Source: Diphasiastrum complanatum (taxonomy: Eukaryota; Streptophyta; Lycopodiopsida; Lycopodiales; Lycopodiaceae). From it: a stretch of 64,000 nucleotides of DNA. Both the position numbers and the translations under genes were made by a program. Shown here piece after piece: positions 9,704 through 20,800 of this stretch. Positions within the stretch are counted from its first letter, which is position 1. The number at the start of each line of letters is the position of its first letter. The stretch covers positions 9,495,000 through 9,558,999 of the forward strand of contig CM055111.1 of NCBI GenBank assembly GCA_029204225.1. Reading direction: 5' to 3'. The notes beneath the pieces were generated by a model that did not search any database, was not told the DNA's origin, and saw only the letters and a list, made by a program, of their open reading frames with translations.

Positions 9704-12319
9704 GTACGATCATATAAAAATCTTATCAAAAGTTATACATGCATAGCTCTTCAGTCTTTCATAGATATTGATGTCAGTTTTCAAATTGTGCATCCAAGTA
9801 GATTCAACCTTCCCATGCTTGGCGTTCCCAACTTTGATTTGAGCAATATTTAGATTTCACAACATGAAACCTGTCTCACCAATATATCCATCATACCATA
9901 AAAAACCAAAGAAAATATAGATGAGATCCAACATCATGATGATCCACTCACCCATGATCCATAACATATCATATAGGAGAGCTCCATCAGAATCACCTAT
10001 ACCATCTAATCTCCAATAAGTATACATTATCCATTGATATCTCCCCAAATATCTATCCACCTATAGTGCAACTAGACTCCAATTGTATCTAACCAACAAA
10101 CTACATTCTAATTATCAAAGAATGACAAATAAAAAAATACATGTGACACCAAACCAAAGATCACCAACTATGCATATAAGCATGCATCTCATCTGAGGAC
10201 TCACCAACATCAATTGTCACTCCTTGAATAACCATCTCTATCCCTGTTGGATCACAATAACAAAGAAAATTGGATTTGTCATGTAATCCATGCCATCAAA
10301 ATCTATACCATCTCTCATGATACAATCCAAGTCACCTATGTCTGTGTAGGTCAAATGGATCCAAACATTATCACCAAAAGATAAAGTACCAATAAATAGA
10401 AGAACATCACCTGCATCCAATGACACACCAAACCTAAACGACCGTAGCATGTCTCTAAGTAGAAAATGATTAGCTTGAATGTTTGTTGAAGTTGTAAAGT
10501 TGGACTCAACAATAATAGGGCTTTATTTCTTTCTTTTTATAGTTGATAGTTGTTCCAATGGTCATGTATGTGACCTCTCCAATGTGCAAAACAATGCTCC
10601 TAGAAAATCTTTCAAGCTATATGCAAAACATAGTGTATGAGTATTCTTATTTTGTTAGATATATCAGGCTTTTGAAAGTACATGGACATTCACGAAGATG
10701 TAGGTATGGACCATATCTTGTAGAAATTTTGATAAGGCATGCTAAAACATAAAACTTTTAGAAGACAAAAGGAATTTGTGTTGTGGTAATTTTATGTTGT
10801 AACACATGTTCCTTTTTTATTTTGTAAGTCAAGTGATGTTGACAAAAAATAAACTTTGTCTAGTACAAATATGATAATTAGTGTATTGTGCTTGACAACA
10901 AGCTTACATGTCCCCATATGATATCCCCTTCACATGAGTGAACATTTTGTTCCATGTATTGCCTCATCTCTATGTCATTTTTCTTACATATCACATTTAA
11001 TTTCTAGATTGATTATGGTCCGATTATAAGAATCTTTATTTGATAATGCACGTGCAAAGACATATTAAATGAATGTGATTGTGGTGAAATAGATTTAACT
11101 TGAAACATAAGCCAATTGGTGACAATAAGTTCAAAAGATACACCACTAGATAATGGGAGCATGTTTGATTATTAAAATGTTCTCTTGTTTTAGCAGCATA
11201 TTAATCTTTTTTTTTTATATAATATGGAAGCAATGATCATTGATTTCATTAATATACTTCATTTGACAACTATACTACAAGTGTATGAATCTATTTTTTT
11301 TTATAGTATGGAAGCAATCATTCATTTCATTAGTATATTTCAAATGTGACAACTTTAGTACAAGTTATAAATGTGAACTATGTGAAGTTCTTGACAAGTT
11401 AGATAAAATAGGTTTCATATCATTACCTTAGTCTAATTGAAGTAGAACTAGCATGTCTTCACACATGCTAAAGTTTGTAATATAATTTTACATATGGGGG
11501 TCTCTATGTTATTACATAGCAAGCTTGGATACTACCACATGGAATTATGATTGTCAATGCTAGTAGTACATGGCACCTATGAAAGTGCTACACTCTCAAG
11601 ACACTAATTGAAACGATAGGCAACTACGCCCTCCCTCCCCCCATTGTTTCATTTTTTTTTTTTTGGGTATAGACAACTTGTTTTTTTGAACTAAAAGAAT
11701 GTTGTTAAAAATGTGGGTTTGGATGGTCTAAGATAACAATAGATAATCCAAATATGTAAATAGAATAATATGAGCACAATGGTGGGCCAAATAACTCTAC
11801 AAACTAGAAATGATGTACATTGCCTTCTACATATTTGATAATTATATTTTTTATTCTAAACAAGAAAAACGACCTTCAAAGGTTTCTCAAATTCCTTCCT
11901 TTGCCAGGGATTATTTCTTGTATTAACTTTAGGGATAAGAAGTACACGAGTCTTTTAATTTTTAACAATGATATACTTCTAAAGATTGACTACAAACACA
12001 TATTGTAAGAACAAAGTACTAAAATTCAAGAGATTTGAATAAAATATGACTTAGAAACTCATCATAATAAAGCATGAACTACTGGCTATATAATGATTGT
12101 TGTAAAATAAAACTTTAAATTTATACTACAATTACACTTGATAATGAACTTTTAAAACCTTTGGCTGATAAACCATGCCTTTTTTTCAATTTTGACCACC
12201 TTTCTCTATTTTTTGCTGATAGAGTTAGCGTGAACCATTTGTAGATTATTAAGTAGTATGGCCAACAACATCAATGTACCATCCTTTACACTTTAATTTC
12301 CATATGCTTCAAAAAGCAA
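9704..12319. other. Intergenic DNA without a supported gene
   Basis: AT-rich. Minus-strand frames at 9857-10060 and 10238-10450 are short, rich in W/Y/D and unrecognised. They might belong to one decayed repeat (9850-10520). The rest has frequent stops on both strands. A degenerate tandem duplication lies at 11206-11376. Confidence 0.4.
11206..11376. repeat. Two-copy tandem duplication, about 85 bp unit
   Basis: Two copies, each beginning with a T-run and then ATA(A)TATGGAAGCAAT, and each with TTTCATTA(A/G)TATA and ACAACT near the middle. The copies have diverged by small indels. Confidence 0.6.
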
Positions 12320-13345
12320 AGGCTCTTTCATCTATGTGTTTTCAATCATATATGAAAGCCATGAAACATTTATATAACGACTTGTGGCACTTAGAGAAAA
12401 GGTGCACAATGATTTCCTATTGATGAGAATACAATATACACCTCTTATGCTTAATTGAAAAAGCTTCTTGAGCACAAGCATAATTGTGATTCCTCTCAGT
12501 GGCAATGATTTCAACTTATCCACTTTGCATTTTTGGATGTGTACATTTGGATAGCCAGATAGACCAATCACCTTCCATTCTCCTCTTGAAGTTTTTTGGA
12601 TGAAGAGGAAGTTGGTGAAGTAAGGAAAAATAATGTGCTTGAGGACTATGAGCCTAGTAGGAAAGGTAAGGTCAAAAGAATTCCAAGGAAGGATTTTGGA
12701 TCTAATTCTCCCAATAATCCAATTAAAGTGGTCTCTATTAGAAAGAGAAGCACCCAAGGGGAGACCAAGATATCTGAAGCTAGTTCCATGTTGGAGGACA
12801 TTAAGGCCCAGATTCTGGTACCAATTCGGGGAAGCCTCATGAGAGAGAACAATAAGATCAGATTTCTTCAAGTTGATCTTCGAATTAGAGAAAATGCAAA
12901 AATGTGTGAGCTCAAGGACCGAAGGCTAGTGGAGCTCAATAACATAGGCCAAATCATCAGTGAAGAACTAAGGTCCAAGGGGAACAATATCACAGAAGAT
13001 AAAAGGGTAGAAGGAGGAAGAGGCATTAAGTCCGTGAATATGAGAAATGAGCGGCTCGGTGGCAATAACAAGTAGGTAAGGGGAAAGGAAAAACCCTTGT
13101 CTAATGCCACATGAAATAGTGAAAGAGGGTGAAAGGACCCCTTGGAAGAGGAAGGAAGCTGTGGCCGAAGAGAAGAGAGCACATATAAGATTGATAATGT
13201 GATCAGGGATGCCAAAGGAAGAGCAACATGAGAGAAGGTAGTTCCACCTGATGCGATCAAAAGCTTTGTCAAAAGCAATCTTAAACAACAGGGCCGAATA
13301 GCTGAACCACAAAGAAGAGTCGATGGCAGACCAAACATTCAAGAC
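12320..13345 (-). mobile_element. LINE (non-LTR retrotransposon) RT fragment
   Basis: On the minus strand, 13342-12968 encodes non-LTR RT: IAFDKAFDRIRWNYLL, FGIPDHIINLICALFSSATA, then SCGIRQG and FLSPYLLVIATEPL. At about 12965 the active-site box reads FTDD instead of F/YADD. 12871-12332 continues with the post-RT segment (SFRYLGLPLGASLSNRDHFN; ILPWNSFDLTFPTRLIVLKH). A frameshift separates the two parts. The endonuclease and early RT are missing, as in a 5'-truncated LINE copy. The related copy at 40.4-42.3 kb shares the family. Confidence 0.85.
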
Positions 13346-14104
13346 AAAATGAAGATTTTGGTAGTGTTGATGCCCCTTACATGCCTCTTGGTTCTGAAAT
13401 TTGCATCACCTTAGGATTTTCAAATAATCACATTTGAGTTATTGAAGTATGAAAATTATTTACATATTATTGATCTTGTGATTGGAAGTGTGAGTGAGGT
13501 GACTTGACTCCACAATAGCATATAAATTTATATATTGCTAGTAAAACTCCTAAAATAGATTGACATCTTTGACAAATCCCAACATAAGTGTATATACTAG
13601 TATTAGAACTCTTAAAATAAGTTGGCATCTTCAACAAATCTCAAGTGTTTTCAAAATTGCTTTGCCCTATATATTATGAAAATGGTTGCTCAATGCACAT
13701 GGTCAAATTTCACCATTCTTCATCTCACAATCCTATATAAATACCTATATATAAGTCTTATGTAAATTCCTATATAAGTCCAAATATGAGGCATGCTAAG
13801 ATGCGGCAACTAGAGTAGATCCACTTAATCATATTTTACAATCTCAATGTATATGAAAACTAGATCTACTCTATGTGTAAACTAGTAGTCTTGAGGCCAT
13901 CACATAGTTTTCATCTAGTTTTCACACAATTTTCATCTAGTTTTCACATAGTTTTCATCCATTTACAATGTATATGAAAACTAGATCCTTGTAATTGACC
14001 TTTAAGGGACCCAAAAGTTTTCCTTAAAGGTTAACTAAAAATTTGTATTCTTTTGTGAATAGATTATAGCAACTTGCAAGCCATGCTTGAATATGAAAGG
14101 CCTT
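13346..14104. other. Intergenic DNA with a short tandem repeat
   Basis: No reading frame stands out. Positions 13905-13990 hold a roughly 22-bp repeat of TTTTCATCTAGTTTTCACA, with an inverted relative (TATATGAAAACTAGATC) on both sides at about 13849 and 13971. Confidence 0.4.
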
Positions 14105-14243
14105 AACGTACTATGGAATGGGCTGGGCACAGGACATTATGCTCGGTAAGGATTACAAGAAATTCTTTAGCCAAGGCCCCGGAGAGGCCGAGCCTAAATT
14201 TTTTTGGAAAGCCGAATCGGGCAGAATCCATTGTGTAATGGGA
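14105..14243. repeat. MITE-like repeat, copy 1
   Basis: About 140 bp. Shares order and wording with 14445-14584: TATGGAA(T/G)GG, GG(A)CATT, (C)CGGTAAGGA/GATAAGGA, a GC-rich core (AAGGCCCCGGAGAGGCCGAG), and the end ATCCATTGTGTAATGG. GC content is well above the surroundings. Confidence 0.5.
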
Positions 14244-14444
14244 TACTTTAAAAAAAATTACATGCTCATTATAAAGCATAATGAGCAGTTTGACTTTCTC
14301 TATCCAGTCTGACACCCCCATGTGGCATCTTGGCACCTGGCGCTTGACGCTCAGGTTGGAATGGGGCAGCAAATTAAAAAAAAAAAATAGATGCCCATTC
14401 TGCTTTAAAATTTGTTCAAAAAGTGGGTAGAATAGGCACAAAGT

Positions 14445-14584
14445 ATCCATTACTTATTATGGAAGGAGCTGGACAAATGACATTTTGCCCGATAAGGACT
14501 CATAGGCAAGGTCCGGAGGGGGGCCAAGCCTCCTTACCGGGTACAACGTCATCTGGCCGGGGCTTATTCCATTGTGTAATGGAT
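14445..14584. repeat. MITE-like repeat, copy 2
   Basis: Begins ATCCATTAC and ends GTAATGGAT, a perfect 9-bp terminal inverted repeat, around a GC-rich core. It is a diverged direct copy of 14105-14243, about 340 bp away. No coding capacity. Confidence 0.55.
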
Positions 14585-16341
14585 AGTTGGGCTTTTTTCA
14601 CGTGACCATTATGAAACGAAGTCTATGTTTGAAAATCATAATCAACTTTTTAAACTTTTTAAAAAGTGAGAGGTCTCATGAGTGCTGCCCATTTTGCTAT
14701 TAAGGAGTCTCAAAAATGGGCCAAAAAGCAGACCCCCAACTTTGGCTAACTTCTTCTTTATAGTCATCTAACATTCAAGATTCAACAATCAACCTTGAAA
14801 AGTGTTTAAAGTAATACCTAGAGACATAGTATGGTGACAACTTACAACTTACCACCGAAATGATCTTTGATTTTGCTCGGACTTGGCCCCCCTCGCTCTC
14901 TTAGAGAGAGAGAGAGAGTGTGTGTGACAGTGTGAGTGACGTGTATGCAAGCGTGCAAATAGTTTGTCAACCTTCAAGAAGACAAATACTGAGCTTAGTC
15001 AGAATTATGAAAGGTCAAAGCTCAAACAAAAGGAAGGAATGCATGAACTCACACGGGGGATACAATATCTTACCTAAGTGGCATGTTGATGAAAGAGTCA
15101 AAGACTTCCTTTCCTTTAGTAGTTGCAAAAACGAGGACATGTCTGAGAAAAAAAAAACCTATGGTGAGACAAGAATTGTGGCCTTCTTCGAATTCTCTGG
15201 TTCCAGAATCCTGCAGGCTTAGCGTTATTTGCACATGCACAGAAATACAGCGTAAACAAAAACCGATATATTATTTACCATATAGGGGCGGCTTGAAAGA
15301 TTAGTTTGCAATAAGAATAATAGATCTCTGTTTCCAGGCATGTGATTTGTTAACGTGCAGAGAAGATACTTTTTACACTGTCATAATAACCTTTTGATGT
15401 CAGAAAGAGGCTTTGATTCCAACGGAACAAAAGTTTGCATTGTCAGATTATGTCTCCATAAGCATTAATGATTCATAAAATAACAAGAGAACTAACAATT
15501 AAATACCCGAATGGGCAAGAAAGTCTCGTAAAAGGTTTGTTTATATTAAAGATCACACGCATCATTAAAGATTCTCTGTAAATCCTTTCACATAATTTTA
15601 GGATTGTGTCAATGACATAGCATAAACATCAGATGCAGAAATATGTTCTAAAGATCACACGCATCATAAAAGATTCTCTGTAAATCCTGTCAAATAATTT
15701 TAGGATTGTGTCAATGACATAGCATAAACATCAGATGCAGAACTATGTTCTAAATGTATGACTGCATGAGCTGATGTAGCGGACGTAGACTCTAAAGTTA
15801 CATAATACCAAAATAAGTTAGCCTAGAAAAGTTTGATGTCTTGAATATTGATGAAGGCAGTTGCAGCTTGTCGCTTGAATCAAAACTATAAGTGATACAA
15901 GCGGTGTAATCTGAAGAGTCAGTTGGTGACTTCCTTGCCTTTAGCAATACTCGGCTCTGGTCAATTGTGTCTGGAGTCTGCACTCTGCAGGATTGAAATA
16001 AAACTTACTGTCGTTCATCATATTGCCGATTAAATTTTACATGATCCATCAGCTGAGCACATGTATTCCTTGGCAGTTCGGTAACCATGTACTGGCTGAT
16101 GTCGTGACTCAAGTCCTCCGTCGAAATCTATGCGACCTTATTTTGCCAGGTAGCGCGGCAAAGACGATGATGGACGTTATGACGAAGTAATATTCAATTG
16201 CGGCGGAATAACAGAATCTGACTCAACGTTAAGTTTTTAAGAATGACCTTGAATTTGTGAGCAGCATCGGATCGGATCACAGTTGACAAAATAGATGTCC
16301 TCAAGCACGATAATCAGACATTTCTATCACAAATTTGATAA
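14585..16341. other. Intergenic DNA downstream of the lipase gene
   Basis: Contains a short GA/GT microsatellite (14902-14928) and an exact-looking tandem duplication (15548-15753). Small frames (14920-15304 plus, 15798-15983 minus) are unrecognised and lack support. Confidence 0.4.
15548..15753. repeat. 102-bp tandem duplication
   Basis: The segment starting AAAGATCACACGCATCAT is repeated with a period of 102 bp (starts 15548 and 15650) and only a few substitutions, so it is a fairly recent duplication about 0.6 kb past the lipase stop codon. Confidence 0.85.
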
Positions 16342-16347
16342 TTTATT
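16342..16347 (-). terminator. Possible polyadenylation signal of the lipase gene
   Basis: AATAAA on the minus strand about 10 bp after the stop codon. It is very close to the stop, so it may not be the signal in use. Confidence 0.3.
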
Positions 16348-16356
16348 CAAAATAAT

Positions 16357-18072
16357 TTAACATTGATCGTATGGAGGAATATCCTCAGGTTCTCTATCAG
16401 GAAACTTCAGCCTTCCATTCAGATCCTTAACAAGACCTTTATCTTTGTCCTGCCTCCAGAACGAGGGGATTCGGCGATCACTTTTCAAGAAATTGCTGCT
16501 TTTATTAACAAGAGCAGGATCCCGAGAAAGCATATCACAATTAAATTCTCTCCCGCTACCAATATAACCGTCGATAAGATGCAAATAAGCTTCAAGATTA
16601 TGAAGACAACATGGATCAAAAGACGACTGAAGATAGTGCGAATGCTGGTTATTTATGGCAAACTCGACGCCTACGTGGGAATATGTCCATGGAATTCTGT
16701 CGATCCAATTACGAACAAACTGAAATTTCTCATTAAGTAACAAACCTGGAACCTTAGGCACCAAATCGTTCACGTTCACAACACGCAGGACTTTGACTCC
16801 AAGTTGGTTGATACGATCACGGAAGGAGTTGTTTCCTACACGAGGGCCTGCAAATGAGAATACAGTGATGGGAATCTTGTCGTCAACGTCTTTGTGCCGA
16901 TCAAAAATATCTTGTTCAGAATTATTTTGTAAGCTCATAGATACGCTTGGATTGAAACACCGACATGATGCTTTTCCTGGCTTAATGTTTAGCCCTGACT
17001 CCGCCAAATCATAGCCGCTTAATAGAGCCAAGGCTGCACCAAGACTATGACCAGTTAAGGATATGCTGAGCTCCTCGTCCTTATACAGCTCCTTAAGCCT
17101 TTGTATCTCAGTTAATAGCTGTTGCCGAGCACTATGCTGATTATACCTTGTTGCAGTCTTATTTGTGATGTATAGACTGAGGAAACCGGTTTCTACTCTA
17201 ACGTCACCTTGTGATGATCTTCCCACACTACGCGGATCAAGACCGGATGGACATAAAGACTTCTTTAGGTCTACAAGCAAATCAATATGCGTCACTGTTC
17301 CCCTAAATGCCACCACAATATCCCGCCTTCCAAGTCTTTCTAGTTCTCTTTTGGATGTGGAAACTGCAACAAATCCTATCCAGTTAGAGTCCTTACTCCA
17401 TGGATGATCTAAATTAGACCTATGAAAGAATTCTGGGACACAAATGTTTGAGGTCGCATAGAGATACTTGGTAATTTCATAATCTTCGTCCCAAATACCG
17501 TATGCCTTCAGAAGCTTTCTGGGGTTGACTCTACAGCTGCCAGAGTATTCTGAATGGCTGTCATTATCGAAAGCATCGTAGCATAGTTGTGCGAATTCCC
17601 CGTACTTGATCATTTCGGCCTTCAAATCTGGATCTAGAGGGTCAAGAAGATTTTTCCAATCATCTCCCCCTTGAATCTCTCTCCACCTGTGCGACAGTTT
17701 TGGGACGGCGGGCAATTTTCTTCTGTTGTAAGCTGTGAAGGTTTCAGAAGTCGCAGTAGCACACACACGCAATTTTCTTGCAGCGTTTACAAGATCAAGG
17801 CGTTCCGATTGCAATTTGCAAAATTTTGTATCTTTTCCTGCTTGCAAATGATTGTGGACACAGCTCTTTAATAGAGGTGCAGATTCTGACGCAGCAACAT
17901 AGTTCTTTTGTTTGTCCTTTGATGGCTTGAAACTTCTACATGCAACGGGCCTATTATAATGATCAATTTTGTTATTGCAAACATGAATTTTATTAAGTGC
18001 TCGAAATTCATAAGATCGGTTTGTAGAGTTACTCCACGATTTTTGAAAAGTCACATCAACCAACAAGGCCAT
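16357..18072 (-). CDS. DAD1-type class 3 lipase, phospholipase A1 class I, plastid-targeted
   Basis: An uninterrupted 571-residue frame. The lipase_3 (alpha/beta hydrolase) core begins with WREIQGGDDWKNLLDPLDPD (about 130-149), a signature of plant DAD1/PLA1-I enzymes. DIVVAFRGT (about 251-259) gives the oxyanion region. The nucleophile elbow GHSLG has Ser343. NVNDLVPKVPG gives the acid Asp436, and HNLEAYLHLIDGY gives His491, so the catalytic triad is complete. Residues 1 to about 105 are rich in Ser/Asn/Lys/Arg and poor in acids, as in a chloroplast transit peptide. Family members release acyl chains from plastid galactolipids or phosphatidylcholine, and some supply linolenate for jasmonate synthesis; which substrate this one uses is not shown. 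The ATG at 18070-18072 is the first in frame. The family is often intronless, as here. No close gene neighbours; repeats flank it on both sides. It is probably functional. The paralogue identity (DAD1 or a PLA1-I gamma-like form) is uncertain. Confidence 0.93.
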   Translation of the reverse strand: MALLVDVTFQKSWSNSTNRSYEFRALNKIHVCNNKIDHYNRPVACRSFKPSKDKQKNYVAASESAPLLKSCVHNHLQAGKDTKFCKLQSERLDLVNAARKLRVCATATSETFTAYNRRKLPAVPKLSHRWREIQGGDDWKNLLDPLDPDLKAEMIKYGEFAQLCYDAFDNDSHSEYSGSCRVNPRKLLKAYGIWDEDYEITKYLYATSNICVPEFFHRSNLDHPWSKDSNWIGFVAVSTSKRELERLGRRDIVVAFRGTVTHIDLLVDLKKSLCPSGLDPRSVGRSSQGDVRVETGFLSLYITNKTATRYNQHSARQQLLTEIQRLKELYKDEELSISLTGHSLGAALALLSGYDLAESGLNIKPGKASCRCFNPSVSMSLQNNSEQDIFDRHKDVDDKIPITVFSFAGPRVGNNSFRDRINQLGVKVLRVVNVNDLVPKVPGLLLNEKFQFVRNWIDRIPWTYSHVGVEFAINNQHSHYLQSSFDPCCLHNLEAYLHLIDGYIGSGREFNCDMLSRDPALVNKSSNFLKSDRRIPSFWRQDKDKGLVKDLNGRLKFPDREPEDIPPYDQC

Positions 18073-18960
18073 GCGGATGAATATGAGGGAAAAGCAGAAA
18101 AGTTGCGGAGGAAATAATTCGGATCTCGTGAATCCTGATACTTACTATATTATGGCTTGAAGGTATGAACTATGAACCCTCTTAAAGCTCGAAATAGCTT
18201 AAAAGTGTATGCACGAATCGACTTTACGAGCTACTTCGTGTTCGTGCATGCGCAGAGCTGCTAGCCTATGCAAAAGAACTTCAACTACTCAGCGACTACC
18301 GTGTCCCATTTTTGTCCTTATAGTAATGTCAACTTCCGGATGAATAAAGACCACCCTAGACTACCTCCAAACTCCACGGTGTCAGGACGCCTAAAGATCA
18401 GAAACAAAAACAGTAAAAAACCAGCTTGCAAAAAACACAGCATCCGCTTGGATAGCAATACTTCAATTCAATTCTACACTCTTAATCGAATTGTTTTCCT
18501 TGCGAAATCAAATGAGCGTCATAAACAAAAATTTCAGAGAAAAAAGTAGCAACGAAAAAATCTAGAAGATGAACATGGCATCCATTTCGGCTGCAGTTCA
18601 ATCCAAATCCCCGCTCTGAATCAAACCATCACCCTCTGCAAGTCTGCAACCATCACTGACTGACTCTTTAAATAAATGCTGTCATGCTGATACAGAAAAT
18701 CCAAGCCCCGACAGTATTAATGACACAAATCTAGACAGGGAATACCACAGGATCAGACCCAAGCCGAGGATGGATCGCAAATTGCAGATCAGTACTGTAC
18801 CATATCAAGCGTAGTGGATCGATCCTGTCGCAACCTCAAAAGCTGGCCAGCGCAAAAAGAAAGAATAATAAGGCAACGAGATCTTGCCGGGTCTGCCCTT
18901 TACTTAAGGGCTGGCCCCGCTTGGGCCTTTAATCTTAGTCACACACGGCCTCAGAACCCC
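18073..18960 (-). promoter_or_regulatory. Upstream region / 5' leader of the lipase gene
   Basis: About 0.9 kb with no other gene. On the minus strand a TATA-like TATTTAAA lies at 18674-18667, which would give a leader of about 550 bp. A weaker A/T-rich stretch (ATAATATAG) is nearer the ATG (about 18155). Neither can be chosen from sequence alone. Confidence 0.3.
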
Positions 18961-18963
18961 ACC

Positions 18964-19104
18964 ACCGTTGGATTTCATCCCAACGGCTCACAATCCGCCA
19001 CGTGTTTACACAGCTCCCATTCACAAACCTCCACGTGTCAGGATCTGCCACGTGGCAGAATCCATACCGTCGGCCTCCACTGACCAGTGGGCACTGGCCA
19101 CGTG
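18964..19104. promoter_or_regulatory. Cluster of four CACGTG G-boxes with a MYB-like palindrome
   Basis: CACGTG occurs at 18999-19004, 19032-19037, 19049-19054 and 19099-19104. Contexts include CCACGTGTC and GCCACGTGGC, good matches to plant G-box/ABRE elements bound by bZIP and bHLH factors. Just before them, CCGTTGG and CCAACGG form an inverted pair (18965-18986), resembling a MYB core. The cluster is about 0.9-1.0 kb upstream of the lipase ATG and more GC-rich than its surroundings. It may be a distal promoter of the lipase; no divergent gene is seen to its right. Confidence 0.5.
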
Positions 19105-19483
19105 ACTAGAGAAAAGGTAAAATGAAGAATCAGAGCCTTTCAATGTTTTTGCCTTTTAACAACAAAAGTGCCAATGCCCGAATTCCACGCATACAATATG
19201 CGAACGCCCCTCTTTATAGTACTTAGTTGAGGAATAATAAATTTTTATTACGAGCATATCTTTCCACATTTATAAATCGTCCATTAATGATTAAATGCAT
19301 CATGCATGCTACTTGACGATGGCTGGCTATGCTCCAAATACAGGTATTGATGAGTCATATTGTTTGGATATGTAATTACAAAACACTTCTTAATATAGTT
19401 AGTGTTTTTTGAGAGGAAAAATTAAAGATTATGTGATCACCATGCAAAGATGTGGCTTATTGGAAGTAGATGCCTCCTAGGCA
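19105..19483. other. Intergenic DNA
   Basis: No coding frame or repeat recognised between the G-box cluster and the foldback element. Confidence 0.4.
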
Positions 19484-20210
19484 GGCAGTGTTCTGGAAAC
19501 CTCCTTGACGTTTCCCTCCAATCGCCCGAATGTTTTTGAAGTTATTAGTTTTCAAAATAATTTGCCTTCGAGATCCTGCATCTCAAATTTGATGCCGGCA
19601 AAACATTGAGTATATACATTAAAAATTGAGTCTATTGACTCGATAAGCCTATGGAACCCAACTTTTATAAGTATCTACCTAGTTTACTAGCAAAAATTAC
19701 CTGCATTCAAAAAAAGTCGCCGATTTTTTGAAAGTCAACTTCTTATGAAGTTTTTATGAAATCGGTTTTCGACGAAAGATGCCGGTTCCATTCTCAAGAC
19801 ATGCTGGCTTTCTCGAACAAAAACTCCTAGGCTCCTTTCATAGTGTTAGGGAAAGCCATCAAAGTATGAAAATGGAATCTACATCTTTCTTTACAAAATT
19901 GATTTTGAATAGAACTTACATGAACTTACTTTTAAATAGACGATAACTTGTTTTGAATGCAAGAAATTTTGTGTAGGTCATTTTCATATGCATAAAATTT
20001 GTGCGTAATTAAAGTAGGTAGATCCTTATAAAGCTTATGTTATAGAGGCTTACTGAGCTAATAAGATATTTTTTAATCTACCTCCATAGTATTTTGCTAG
20101 CAAGCAATTTGAGATGCAGGATTTGAAAGACAAAAAATGTTAAAATTGACAACTTTTAAAAAATCCAAAGAATCGGAGGGAAACCCCGAAGAGGTTTCTC
20201 AAACATTGCT
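19484..20210. mobile_element. Foldback / long-TIR non-autonomous DNA element
   Basis: Left arm 19485-19713 and right arm about 19950-20209 are inverted copies. GGAAACCTCC...GTTTCCCTCC on the left pairs with GGAGGGAAAC...GAGGTTTC on the right, and CCTGCATCTCAAATT pairs with AATTTGAGATGCAGG. Toward the centre TAGGTAGATACTTATAAA pairs with the right-arm TAGGTAGATCCTTATAAA. Arms of 230-260 bp flank a spacer of about 235 bp with no ORF. This fits a Mutator-like or foldback element. A clear target duplication was not found. Confidence 0.75.
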
Positions 20211-20646
20211 CCTTTTCTATGGAGTTAAATTCCATTGGTACTCATAAAAATATGTCATTGAACCTTGTAAAAATCATGCAAGTTTCAAAATCATGTTTTT
20301 TCCTCGAAAGTTGGCATAGAGAAGAGCCTTACATGGAACTATATGTCTATGAGTATCAATGCTCATAAAAAATCAACAAATAAAAATAGGCCAATTGTTG
20401 AAATTCAGATTTTATCACTTCATTTCTATATTTGCAAGTTTTTGTAAGGGTTCAAAATTGATGGGTATGGTCTATTAGGTTTCCATAGTTGTGGTCAACC
20501 ATTGGTTGATTGCAACATCGACATCCATGAGCCCAATGTCCTTTTTATGGGGTTGAGACTTTTATTATGAACTTCAGTCCCCCAAAGTCTCAAGAGCCAA
20601 ACTAGTGTTGGAGATTTACCCCTTGTAAATTCTCATCTTTAATGTG
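20211..20646. other. Intergenic DNA left of the nested copia block
   Basis: No gene seen. Its right end (TGTGGAGCA) is the left flank of the B2 insertion and continues at 31303 across the element. Confidence 0.4.
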
Positions 20647-20651
20647 GAGCA
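20647..20651. repeat. Target site duplication of B2, left copy
   Basis: GAGCA immediately before the TGTAGG end of the B2 LTR. The identical GAGCA follows the other end at 31303-31307. Confidence 0.85.
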
Positions 20652-20800
20652 TGTAGGAAAAATGCTAAGAATTCTTCCTCAGAGAACACGATGAAAGTTT
20701 GATTAAATCAAACTAATATTAGTGTCTTCAATCGGGTATGTTTCTGGTCTATGTACCAATAGAACGGTTTTTACCATGATTGAATAAAGCATGCGGAATT
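20652..20800 (-). repeat. B2 3' LTR, left piece
   Basis: Matches 30619-30765 (GTAGGAAAAATGCTAAGAAT...AATAAAGCATGCG) and stops exactly where the B1 LTR begins. Confidence 0.88.

Noticed and set aside
12596-13075. Plus-strand frame of 159 codons
   Set aside because: Antisense shadow of the LINE RT read on the minus strand.
18268-19083. Plus-strand frames of 93 and 89 codons upstream of the lipase
   Set aside because: No recognisable motif; they lie in the probable promoter, with G-boxes inside the second one.
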